Assembly: GCF_030272615.1 (NCBI RefSeq)
Contig: NC_081414.1
Coordinates: 811,555,069-811,619,068 of the forward strand
Reading direction: 5' to 3'
From: Cryptomeria japonica
Taxonomy: Eukaryota > Streptophyta > Pinopsida > Cupressales > Cupressaceae
DNA: 64,000 nucleotides
A program made the position numbers and the translations under genes. Positions 35,539-46,440 of the stretch are shown here, one piece after another; the stretch's first letter is position 1, and each line of letters starts with the position of its first letter. The notes below the pieces were generated by a model. That model searched no databases. It worked only from the letters and a program-made list of their open reading frames with translations, and was not told where the DNA came from.

Positions 35539-35925
35539 ATCTCCCCCTTTGGCATTGATGGCAACATTCATGAGAAAAATCCAAAAATTGTTCCAAAACT
35601 GAAGTCCAAATAAAAGTTACCAAAAAGATGTGCTCCCCCTGAGCAAATGATCTCCTCTGAATAAGTATTTTTCTCTCTCCACTACTCCCCCTTTGACATC
35701 AATGACAAAGGTTGTCAAAAATAGTCAAATGAGTGCAAAAATTTCACCTCAAAGTTTGTAACTAGTTGGTTACAATCTGAAATACGTCTACCAAAACCAA
35801 GTTTAGACTCTGCATGAATCTTTTGCTATTGTTCAGGGTTGCCTCAGTCTATTGGATCGTGTCGGTGAGATGATGCATGTGCTATTCTGGTGATCACTCT
35901 CTCCTTGAAGTAATGCCTTAGAGAT

Positions 35926-38900
35926 TTAATTTCTTAGAGAGATAAGATTGTCCAACTTAGGACCAAGTTTATATTTAAGTTCTTTGGAATTAGACTTAAT
36001 CCTTCCATTCTCTTTCTCAAATTTCTCCAATTTCTCCTCAAAACCTGCTATTTCCTGGTCAATAAATGATATAGGCTTGGATGAACCAATTATGTTGTTA
36101 GCTATGTCATCTATTTCTTTATGTACTTTATTGATCTCCTTTTCTATGTCCTTATTCAAAAGATGTGGTTTGCATGTTTCCCAATACAACTCCTTGTATT
36201 CCAAAATTGTAGAGTTCAATGCCGGTAATAATGTATTCATGTGTTTTGTGCACTTCTTTATTATGTCTTCAAAGAATTTATCCTTCGCCTTTTCAACTTT
36301 CTCTTTGAAGGTGTCCTCATTCACCTTGTCAATGGTTATTACATTATCAGTGATAAACTTTGATAGTGTGTCCAATTTTCCTATAGAATCCTTGATGTGA
36401 TCAGTGTTACAATTTGGTGCAATCAACTTCAGTACTGGTAAGGTGTCATCAATTGCCTTGTAGGCCAATGCATTACAATCTGTTATCTTTTTTATTGAAT
36501 CCATAAGTACCTTTGTTACATTAGTAGGTCTGAATTCACTTGATGAAGTGTCGGATGTCTGATGAATTAACTTTATTACATCTATGCTTCCAATATTTGT
36601 AACCATTTTGCTTGTGTTTACCTCCAGTAGATCAGTCTGAGTTTGCATTTCAACTTATAAAGGTTTGTCTGATGGTTTGGGTGCCTCAGTGATTATCGGA
36701 TTCTCTACCTCAATATGTACCTCTATCTTAGTAGGTTTCTCAGTTGTCGGTATCTCTGTCTCAAGTGGCCTTGTATCAACATCTTTTCCTTCAGTAGGTT
36801 TTCCTGTATCTGATGGTTTCTCTATTGGGATGTCAACCTCAAAAGTCTCTACCAATTTTGCTGGCATGTTGCCACTATCAACATTATCATCCTTAACCTC
36901 TGTAGTGTCCTAAGTATCCACATTCATGGTAAAAAGTATTTCAGATTCAGGATTAGTGTCATCATGTTTGACACCTTCAGTGTCAGTAACCTGTGGATCA
37001 TCAGTATGTATAGGTACAGTATCCAGAGGAGGTGGCAGTATATTATTAGTAATCTTGATATTTTGAATTCTACCAATATTTCTTTTGCCCTTATCCTTAT
37101 CCTTCTGATATAATTTGAATGTCTTCTTTGGTCAGTTCAATTCCTCTTGTTTTTCCTTTTTCACAAAAAATATATCCCATTTATTAGTAGTCTCCTCTGC
37201 AATCTCATTTACTCTACCTACCATCAAACTTACTTGTCGATGACCACTAGAAAATACATATTTTTTAGCCTCACAAATCAAATTATCAATTTCCTCTTTT
37301 GATTTTACCGGATGTACAGCTAGAAGTTTTTCAACTTTTAGTTTCTTATCCAATTCCATAACTACAATCCTTTTTGCATCTAATCTTCTATATAGTTCAT
37401 TTGGTAAATCATCCACAACTTCAATTAAGAATTTCTTATATATGTCCAAGTGTAAGATAATACTGTTCTCAATGCTTTCCTTGTCAGAATCATTAAATGA
37501 ATTGTACAATTTACTCACATTAGCCAAATTTCCATCATCATTTATTTCATTTAACAAATCATCTAATGAGGGTATGACCGGTTTCTATTTCTTCTTGAGA
37601 GTTAGTTTCTTAGCCGGTTCCCTTACTGCTTTTTGTTTCTTCCTCAAGGTCCTTGTTCATTTGGGTGAAGGAGAGGGTACCGGTGAAGGTTTTCTCTTCC
37701 TCTCAACTCTTTTGAATTCTGTTGGTACCTTATTGTCAGAAGATGTGCCAACCGGTGAAATGTGTGCCTCCGATTGCAGTCCTTCAAGCTCACTAGCCAT
37801 TATCCCAGTAAAGTTCATAACATTTTATTTGATTTCCTATACTTTCTTTGAAGCATCCCTAATGTACTTTTCTCTTTTCTTTCTTTGCTTCATTGTTTTA
37901 ACACCACTTTCAATAGTTTCGGCACTACCAAATACTTGTTCTATTGGTTCTCTTGGTGCATCTAACAAAGCTTTTGCATAAGTCTCAATAATGTTGAGAT
38001 CTACCTCATAACCCATTTCAGTTACCTAGATAGTTTGAGGAAGTACAACTTCCATCCATGTCTCATCCTTCTTGATGACAAAACAAATTTCTTTGTCATA
38101 TTTGTCCACTACACTCTGTGGTAGTCTTTCTCTGCTTTTCATTTTAGCTTGAAAAGATTTAAAGTATTCAGTTATGTTGTTGTCTTTTACAATTCCCATG
38201 CTGGTAAAAGCTTCCTGTAATTGTTTTCCTACTTGTATGTCATATCCAAAGTCTTTCAGTCCTGTACCGGGGATTTCGTTAGTGAAATACAACAATAAGC
38301 ATACTAAAAGATTACCAAAGTGAAATGTCCCTTTCTTATCTCCTTTAATATTTTTCAAATTATCAATGATTTCATCCTTCATCCATTCACACACATCTAT
38401 AATTGCATTGTTGTTAACCATTTCATAAGCACTATTAATGCAAAGAGTAGAAACTGAATTAAGCCTCCTTACATGTGTAGTCTTGTAACTTAACACCATA
38501 CTTATGAATCTCACATTGATATCTTTGATATCATTCACTCTTAGTGATCTAATGTTTGATGTTGCTCCAGTTAGGGTCATTAATTTGTTGTTAGAGACTT
38601 TCTTTGTTTTGTCAGGTCTATTGTCGGTTGAGGGTAAACCGGTTACTACCCTAATTACTTGCCAGGTTATTTTGCAGATAGAATCCAACCATAGAAGTTC
38701 TCCATGTGCTCTACTTAGGAAAATTCTCACTAGTTCTTCTGGAAATTCAAGGATATTCAATATTTCAACAAAACCTAAAGTCTCCACAATCTTGTGTTCA
38801 GGTTTAACAGTGTCATTTTCATCATAAATTACCATTCTAAACATTTTCAACAATTCCTCAGAACCTAATTCTTCAATGTTGCAATGTATATATATCCTAG

Positions 38901-39063
38901 GGTCTTTAGCAAATGCTACACCTTTAGGAATTTTTGAAAATGCCCCTATGGAATCATCTTGCTTAGCTACTTCGGAAATTATTTTAAACATGGGCCTAGG
39001 GCATTTTATGTTTTCCACAATAGAAGGGTTCGCAATAAACTTGGGAGCAGAAGAAGAAGCCAT
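35926..39063 (-). pseudogene. Extra ORF of element B, unknown protein family
   Basis: About 1,050 codons on the minus strand from MASSSAPKFIANPS. The globular N-terminal part (39,063-38,026) has KCPRPMFKII, DDSIGAFSKI, the NIRSLRVNDIKDINVRF segment and FGNLLVCLLLYF. A Lys/Arg/Pro-rich linker and a second folded part with SGHRQVSLMVGRVNEI (37,557-37,132) follow. Then comes a Thr/Glu/Pro-rich acidic stretch (about 36,900-36,655) and a helical coiled-coil-like end (36,648-35,926). The frame order is the same as in element A. No enzyme motif is seen. About eight breaks, mostly of the kind expected from decay of methylated cytosines. Conservation in two copies suggests that it mattered to the element. 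Confidence 0.7.
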
Positions 39064-39461
39064 TGAAAATACCTTTAGCTGCCTAAAAATATATGAATGC
39101 TTGAAATAAATTGCTTCACACCTTTGCCTTGAATGCCTTAGCTCTTTTTCATGCTCTCTGCTAATTTAAATGCTCGGTGAATCAAAAATGAGAGAAATCC
39201 AGTGATTTATAATAACTTTTCTCTTACCAACCACATTAAATGCTTGCTGGTTAAGTGAAAAATTAACACATCTGTCGTTAAAGAAGAAATCTATCTTCTC
39301 ACCATCGAGCGAGGGTAATTTGCATGATATTCAATTTGCTACAATACCCCCAAAAGGGTTACTTCTTAGTTGGATGAAGATTCTCCTATTGGTGGAGGGT
39401 TACTTTGTTCTACCGGTGAAGAAATAGTCTCATCAACATTCTGATCTGTCTTCCTAATCTA

Positions 39462-40478
39462 TTATTTTGAAAATTCTTGTTTTACCTCATCTACCTTTTC
39501 TTTTCCTTTCAAACTGGATCCTTTATTATTTGTCGGTGAAGTCTTACTTCTACAGAATTTTGCAATATGTCTAATCTTGTTACAAGCATAACAAGTTACA
39601 TTATTCTTCTGAATAGCCTTTCCATATCCTATGTCAGTTTGTGTTATGCATTGATTAGATAAGTTTCCATATCTTCCACAAACATAGCATCTCACATTCA
39701 TTCTGCAGTTTTCTGAATTATGACCAACTTTGTTGCATTTGGAACATTGACCGGTGGGTGCATTAATGTTCTGATTGTTTCTAAATCGACATTGATTTTC
39801 TCTATGACCATACTTGTTACAGTTAAAGCATTTCCCATTAAATTTATAAGCAGTAGGTTGTCTTACCAGTTTACTGTGATCATGATTATTTGCAGTACCA
39901 GAACATTCTCCAACTTCAAATCCAAGTCCATTAGTATCTCCATTAGGTTTCTGACTTTCCAGCATATCATCAAGTTCCTCTGAAATTTTCTTGAATTTCT
40001 CTTTATGTTGATTTGCAGTAGCCAACTCATTTTCCATAATTCCCTTTTGTCTCATAAGCTCAGTTTTATCATGTTGCATGTTAATCAGATTTGTCTTTAG
40101 CATATCATTTTCATGACTAAGTCTTAGATTTTCATTTCCAGCATCACTGAGTCTCCTAATCAAGTCTTCTTCATTCTTCTTCCTATCTTCAATGTCTTTA
40201 CAAAACCTCATAGTCATATCTTGCATTTCATTCTTCATAGTGTTGTTTTCTTGTCTCAACTTGTTTGCAAGTTCTCTAAGAGTTTCCTTTTCATAATCAT
40301 CTTCCTGCATCTTCTCATGAAGTTCTTTTCTTTTATTTCGAGCTATAGTAAGATTCTCCTAAAGTCCTTGAATGAATTCCTATGTAGTCCTTAGATCATC
40401 TTCAAGTTTGATATTCTTCAGCTTCTCTGCATCACAATCTTCAACAGATCCTTCCAATTGTTTTCTTAAGTTCTCCAT
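39462..40478 (-). pseudogene. Gag-like gene of element B with four CCHC knuckles
   Basis: Minus strand, from MENLRKQLEGS (40,478). A coiled-coil half rich in Glu, Lys, Asn and Met extends to about 39,960. Then come four zinc-knuckle motifs of the C-x2-C-x4-H-x4-C type: CFNCNKYGHRENQC, CSKCNKVGHNSENC, CYVCGRYGNLSNQC (weaker) and CYACNKIRHIAKFC. The Lys-rich end is at about 39,462. The position directly after the primer site and the knuckles fit an RNA-packaging role. The coiled coil is longer and more regular than in ordinary copia gag. A few breaks are present. Confidence 0.8.
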
Positions 40479-40531
40479 CTATACCGGTATCAGAATCTTA
40501 CTCAAGTTGTTAGGCTTTTGAAAATAGAGGA

Positions 40532-40549
40532 CCGGGCTCTGATACCAAT
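40532..40549 (-). other. Primer-binding site of element B
   Basis: ATTGGTATCAGAGCCCGG on the minus strand, directly inside the 5' LTR; it contains TGGTATCAGAGC, complementary to initiator methionine tRNA. Confidence 0.85.
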
Positions 40550-41384
40550 TATTAGGATTAATGACAGTCCAAAAGATACTAAGAGGGGGGGGTGGGGGGT
40601 GAATCAGTATCTAACCGGTTAGAAAAATATTTAACCTTATTAAGAACTTTGCATCCCAAAACAATGTACTGGTAAATAAGAATTAATGCAACAAATAAGA
40701 ATAATAGAGAAAGCATAGAGAACACACCATAATACAAGATATTTAATGAGGAAACCCGGTGTAGGAAAAACCTCAATGGGATTTGCGACCCACAATATTC
40801 ACTCACTGGCCAGTGAATAAATATTACTTACAATGAGGGGCCTACACATGCAGGAAGGCCAACTGCCTAGAGATCACTACTCAATAAGAGTCACACTGAC
40901 TACAAAAGTGGATTATGAAATCTAATACAATGTACTACTTCAAATCAGCATCACCTATGCCAGGTTTAGTACCAATTTAAGCTCATTCTATAACCAAAAC
41001 CTTATACAGAATTTTCCTTATGCATTCGCATATAACATCCTTCCTTTTCCTTATTTTCTTACTCTCTCATTCATTCATTTATTCCTCCATTCCATTATTC
41101 ATTACAAAATGACTTACAAGATCTCATACATGTATGAGTCTATTATAATGTACCATATTGGCTTTAGAAAAGATAATTACATTAAAATACAATAAACAAA
41201 AGCTTATCTCCTATTGGCTGGGGTGCTGGTATGTATTGTTGTCACTGTCGGTGAAGTGCCTACTAGTGTATGTAGATGTCTATTTGTCGGTGCTGGTAAC
41301 TGGTGGTGGCTTACTAGATGAATGCCAGATGGTTGTCATCAATGACAACACCAACTATTCTCATAAGAGTGTAGAATTGCAATA
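40550..41384 (-). repeat. 5' LTR of element B
   Basis: 835 bp, aligned end to end with the LTR at 34,698-35,538. It is followed on the plus strand by the target duplication AATAT and then by the resumed extra ORF of element A. Confidence 0.85.
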
Positions 41385-41389
41385 AATAT

Positions 41390-41735
41390 GATTGGTTCTT
41401 AGGAACTCACATCAGTTTTAGCTCAATAGATGGCAATTTATGAAGAGAAGATTGAGAAGTCAGACAGAGAAAAGGCAAGGTTAAAGATGAAAACCTAGGA
41501 GTTAAAGAACAAACTTGGTCCTAGATTGGACAATTTGTTAACACACCGGAATGAGCTATCTAAAGAAACTATTCAAGGGGACAAATCACCAGAGCAACAA
41601 ATGCATTATTTCATCAGTATGATCTGGTAGATAGAGACTATAATTTCTGACAGTACCAAGTTTTTGCAAGGTCTTAACTTAGTTTTGGTAGACATTTCCC
41701 AAATTGTACATAACCAGCTACAAGATTCTAGGTAA
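41390..41735 (+). pseudogene. Extra ORF of element A, part after the B insertion
   Basis: Resumes the C-terminal helical region: YEEKIEKSDREKARLK and NKLGPRLDNLLTHRNEL match EEKLEKFEKENGRIK and YKLGPKLDNLISLRN in element B. This confirms that B lies inside A. Broken. Confidence 0.75.
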
Positions 41736-41924
41736 ATTTTGACTTTTTGATTCTTTTGACATCCTTTGTCATTGATGTCAAAGGGGGAGTAGTGGTGTAA
41801 TGAAAAAATTTACAAAATGAGATCACTTGCTTAGGCGAAGCACACTCAATTTTTTGACTTCATTTTGGATATCAGTTTTTGGATTTTTCTCATGAGTGTT
41901 ACCATCAATGCCAAAGGGGGAGAT

Positions 41925-42793
41925 TGTTGGCATTATACACTCATATGAGAATGGTTGATGTTCTCATTGATGTCAACCAACTAGTAGCAGGGTTCCAAGG
42001 CTATACCGGCAATAAATTTTACCTACCGGCACTGCCAATCACAACAGGTTATTCACACCGACATCCAGTTACACCAGCAGCAGGTTATATCAGCAGTCCA
42101 AGCCAACTTGGAAATAATATTGTTTTGTATTGTAAATACATTTGTATAGCCAACATGATGTATTGTAAAGACTCATATATGTATGAGATCTTGTAAGTCA
42201 TTTTGAAATATTTTTTAGGTATGTATGTAAGTGGTATATGAGAAGTGATAGGTTATGATAGCGAATAATTATATATGCATTTTGATGTATTTATCTTGAG
42301 AGTGAACAAGAGCATAGCAGAGCGAATCAAGGTTTATGGCAGAGGTATCAGATAGAGCTTAAACTAGTACTGAATCCAGCATTGCAGATGCTATTTTGAG
42401 CAGTATATTGTCATTGGATTTAATCATCCAATTGTGTAGTCAGTGAGACTCCATTTTTGTTTTGAGCAGTGGGCTCTAGGTAGTTGGTCTTCCTGCATGT
42501 GTAGGCCCCTATTGTAATGAGTAATATTTATTCATATTGGCTAGTGAGTAAATATTGTGGGTCACAAATCCCATCGAGGTTTTTCCCCTACCAAGTTTCC
42601 TTGCCAAAAATATTTGTGTTATGGTGTGTATTGATGCTTATTCTTTTGTTTCTCTTTACTGCATTATTATTTGCTTAGCGTTATATTAATCTAGGTTATA
42701 AAGTTGCAAACAAGTTTAAATATTTCATCTACCGGTTAGACACTAATTCACTCCCTCCTCTTAGTTTCTTTGGGACTAACCTAGTATCTAACA
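41925..42793 (+). repeat. 3' LTR of element A
   Basis: 869 bp, starting TGTTGGCATT after the purine tract and ending GTATCTAACA. It shares the CCATCGAGGTTTTTCCCC and ATTCACTCCCTCCTC blocks with the B LTRs in opposite orientation. The sequence that follows is the SET-like exon. Confidence 0.85.
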
Positions 42794-43225
42794 ACATGAT
42801 TGTTATTACATGGTTTGGGCCTAATTTGTACAGATGGTATACAAGTTTATTACGATAAAGTTACTGACTTGATGGATTATGTCAGACCCTGCTACAATTA
42901 CAAAGATTGGATGTAGCTGGCTTGATATACACGAAGTATGCATAGGTATGCACTGTTAGCAAGTTATATACAACTAAAAGATAAAGATAAAAATAAAGGA
43001 GTGGCTATGTATATTCATGGAAGGAAAAAGGCATCACAAAATATTATGAGGTGTATAAACAATACATGACCTAGGTCAACAAATAAGCAACCCATTTGCA
43101 TATTCAAGGAGCGCGAGGGAAACCGTGTATTGGTATGTGCAATAAAAATAATAACTGCAGGGGAAGAGTTGCTAATCAACAACAATTTTAATCACATAGA
43201 TACAAACACATTTACTATGGCAGTG
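42794..43225 (+). pseudogene. SET-like domain exon
   Basis: Frame runs from the LTR edge to the donor GTATGT at 43,226. Visible are HGLGLICTDG near the start (like the G-x-G-L/V-F motif that opens SET domains), a tyrosine-rich middle, MRCINN (INHS-like position) and AIKIITAGEELLINNNF (the AGEEL...Y end). It has about four in-frame stops. The usual cofactor motif NHSCxPN is not cleanly present. The call is by motif order, not by alignment. Confidence 0.5.
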
Positions 43226-44169
43226 GTATGTACTATATACTATTTTACCCAATGTCCAATTAATGACTCCAATATACCATTTTATTATTATGTTTTTTTT
43301 GTAAGTCTATTGGTTTCAGTTCGGTAATATATTTTTATATTTATTTTTTGTCACAACACAGACATTGATTGTAGAGGGAAGGCTTTGGCCCAGAGCACAA
43401 TTCATGATGCATCTTTAGGTGCTTCTACCTAACAGGTTTACCTCATTGTAATTGTACAAACTAGATACGAGAAAAATGTTTTATTATTATGTTTTTTTTC
43501 ATAAGTTTATTGGGTTAATTTCAATAATGTTTTTAATATTCTTGTTGTATTCGGATGATCATTGAAAGGCACCTACAGTAGAGGAGAGAATCCATAGGGA
43601 GGTGCAGTCACTATTATGTGATGATGACATCACATATATCGTAAACCCTCTAGATATGATAAGGAAGACCCAACAAAAATGCGATGAAGAAATCCATTAG
43701 TTGTTATTTGTAGTGCCTCAAAAAAATGAGATAAGAGAAAGGGTTAAAATATTGACTGAGAGGGCACAAAACTTGCAAGTAAGCTATCATGAAATCTTTA
43801 ATTATAACAAAAGTTCATTCATGGTTTTATATTTTTTACTCTTTTATGATATGAACTAAAATATGTATCATTTTTATAGGAATGTTGCATCCTCATGATG
43901 TTGCTAGCCATGATCAAGGAAGTGCAGGTACTACCTAGGGAGTAGGGGTTGGTGCATGTGTCTATCTTGATCTTCGTGTGCATACATCACATCATCCATG
44001 CCTATATTGTTGACTAAAATGTTGGCAACACATAGCATGCCAACATCATGTGGTGCAAACTCTGACAGGGAACACATGCCAGGACATGAGCTAGGACATG
44101 TACCTGGGGATGCAAAGGCCACTAGTACTGGTGATGTTTTAGTAGCATTTATTGGATCTTTGCATATTA

Positions 44170-44174
44170 CTAGT
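44170..44174. other. Target-site duplication of the TRIM-like element, left copy
   Basis: CTAGT directly before the LTR at 44,175; the same five bases follow the other LTR at 46,356-46,360. Confidence 0.8.
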
Positions 44175-45074
44175 TGAAGCAAGAGCACTGAAGTAGTTCA
44201 TCTGGTTGATGCAGGAGCACCAAAGTAGTTCATCTGGTTGGAGTAGTTAATAGTGGAGTTGCTTGGAGATCGTTGCATTTCTTTATATTTTTTGATTCGG
44301 AGTTGTGGATTTGGATTTATCACCTTGAGGTCTTTGTCTTGATCATATTTGAGATTAATGGCATTTAGATTTGATTTCGGTGAGATATCTATTCTGGTAT
44401 TGTCCCAGTCTTGGTGTGTTCTTACTGATTGATTTAGCAGTGTGTAAAGTGAAGCCGAATTGGGTTGCAGATGGTTTTCATAACTTGCATATCATTGAGA
44501 GATGTTGTTTTAGACCCAACTGATGTTATTGTGAAGTTATATGCATTATTGGAGGTGTTCTTGGTGATTGGGGCTGACATCTAATTGTTTGCACGTTTCA
44601 TCATGAACCGGTTGATCTTGGCCGACTTGATTTAGTTATTGTTTCTTATGGATGGTATAAAGAGGAAGTTTGGAGATTCATTTTGGGGGAGACAGGTATG
44701 AGGAAGAAGAGATCGAGAGTAGATATAGTTTCCAGAGAGATTATGGTTTCAGAGGACTGAAGTCTAGAGAGACTGAGGTCTGGATCAGTGCAGAATGGTG
44801 CAGACTATTACTAGAGGCCAAATAGCTGAGTAGATGATCTGCAGATCATAATTTTGAGCTGTAAGGATTGTTTTGAGTCCTAGGCTATGGTTCAGCAAGT
44901 GTAAAGCCTGAGATCATATGTAATTCATTAACTATTATAAAGATTGCTCTTTTCTATTTTATAGGTTATAACTTGTGTTGTGTGAATCGGTTACTGATAT
45001 CTTTCGTGGTGTTTGCATTATAGGCTACAAGGCGGGGTTGTCCTTCATTGGATATCCCTACCTTGTCTACATCA
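44175..45074 (+). repeat. 5' LTR of the TRIM-like element
   Basis: 900 bp, TG to CA, ending TGTCTACATCA directly before the primer site. It aligns along its length with 45,476-46,355. Confidence 0.85.
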
Positions 45075-45475
45075 AGTGGTATCAGAGATGGTTATGAACC
45101 TATTGGTGGAGGAAGACCACATTATGAACTGGTTGAAAGAAGAGTTGCTTAGGAAGACCTATTATGATTTGGTTGGTTTAAAAGAACTCGAGGTAGCTTG
45201 TGGACTTGCTTAGATTGCCGAACATTGAGGCAGTACAAGGCTTGCAACCAAACCACCAAACCTAGAATCTTGAGCTTGAGGCAGTTGGTAGGTGGATACT
45301 TGAATAGATCACTAAACCAAGGTAGGTTGCAGTTTGGTCTGGTAGATTTGTCGAGGAGAGGAAACCTGAACCTGTAGTCAAATCGTCAAACCCCTGAGGT
45401 AGGTGCAACTACCTGCTGCCAAATCATTGAGCCAGATCAAGTGATGGGATCACTTTTCAATTAACCCTGAGAGTC

Positions 45476-46355
45476 TGATGCAAGAGAACTAGAGTATTTC
45501 ATCAAGTTGATGCAGGAGCACCAGAGTAGTTCATCTGGTTGGAGGAGTTAATAGTGGAGTTGCTTGGAGATTGTTGCATTTCTTCATGTTTTTGGATTCA
45601 GAGTTGTGGATTTGGATTTATCACCTTGAGGTATTTGTCTTGATCATATTCAAGATTCATGGTGATTAGATTTGATTTCGGTGAGATATCAATTCTAGTA
45701 TTGTCTCGATGTTGGTGTGTTCTTATCGGTTGAATTAGCAGTGTGTAAAGTGAAGTTGAATTAGGTTGCAGATGGTCTCATAACTTGTGGATCATTGAGA
45801 GATGTTGTTTTGGACCTGACTAATGTTCTTGTGAATTTCTATGCATTATTGGAGGTGTTCTAGGTGATTGGGCCTGACATCTTATTGTTTGCATGTTTCA
45901 TCATGAACCGGTTGCTCTTGGACAACTTGATTTAGTTATTGTTGCTTGCAGATGGTATAAAGAGGAATTTTGGAGATTCATTTTGAGGGATAGAGGTTCG
46001 AGGAAGAAGAGATCGAGATCATATGGAGTTTCCAGAGAAATTCTGGTCTGGTGGGACTAAAGTCCGGAGGGACTAAGGTTTGGATCAGTGTAGAACAATG
46101 CAAACTGTTACCAGAGGCTGAATTATTGAGCATATGATCTGTGGATCATAGGTTTGAGTCTTGGACATCAGTCCAACAAGTATAAAGCCTAAGGGCATAT
46201 ATAATTTATTAACTATTATAAAGATTTCTCTTTTCTATTTTACCAGTTATATCTTGTGTTGTGTGAACCGGTTACCAGTATCTTTCATGGTGTTTCTATT
46301 ATAGGTTGCAAGACGGGGTTGTCCTTTATTGGATCTCCCTACCTTGTCTGCATCA
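45476..46355 (+). repeat. 3' LTR of the TRIM-like element
   Basis: 880 bp, ending TGTCTGCATCA directly before the target duplication. Matches 44,175-45,074 apart from scattered substitutions and small gaps. Confidence 0.85.
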
Positions 46356-46440
46356 CTAGTACGGGAACATTGTCGGTCACATTTGTGGTGACACAAGATT
46401 TTGTTCCCATAAAGATAGTGAAGGTCACAGGTACTTTAAA

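Larger units (their letters stand above)
34698..41384 (-). mobile_element. LTR retrotransposon B, structurally complete, nested in A
   Basis: 6,687 bp, minus strand. The 5' LTR is 41,384-40,550, the primer site 40,549-40,532 (complement of initiator Met tRNA), gag 40,478-39,462 and the extra ORF 39,063-35,926. The purine tract is at 35,550-35,539 and the 3' LTR at 35,538-34,698. The target duplication is AATAT. It has both LTRs and all landmarks but no pol, so it is a non-autonomous gag-bearing element of the TR-GAG kind with an added long ORF. By eye the two LTRs differ at roughly 9% of sites over the first 430 bp; with slow gymnosperm-like rates that would mean tens of millions of years (inference). 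The coding part has about ten breaks. Confidence 0.85.
30232..42793 (+). mobile_element. LTR retrotransposon A (gag plus extra ORF, no pol), host of element B
   Basis: Plus strand. Only the last 40 or so bases of its 5' LTR remain (to 30,271). A primer site TTGGTATCAAAGCC follows, then gag with zinc knuckles, a long extra ORF, a purine tract AAAGGGGGAGA at 41,913-41,923 and the 3' LTR at 41,925-42,793. Element B is inserted in the extra ORF in opposite orientation (34,698-41,384). Without B, A is about 5.9 kb. No reverse transcriptase or integrase is visible between primer site and purine tract, so it depended on another element. It is a fossil with roughly ten or more breaks. Confidence 0.8.
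44175..46355 (+). mobile_element. TRIM-like short LTR element
   Basis: 2,181 bp: LTR 44,175-45,074, primer site AGTGGTATCAGAGATGG at 45,075, an internal part of only about 400 bp, and LTR 45,476-46,355. The target duplication is CTAGT. The internal part has no gag, pol or other domain that I can recognise, so the element always relied on another one. The LTRs differ by about 10% by eye over the first 220 bp. A TATAAAG word occurs near 44,935 and again near 46,218 in the second LTR. Structurally complete. Confidence 0.85.

Noticed and set aside
43931-44188. Minus-strand open frame of 85 codons next to the TRIM-like element
   Set aside because: No motif support, and it crosses the boundary of the TRIM-like element.
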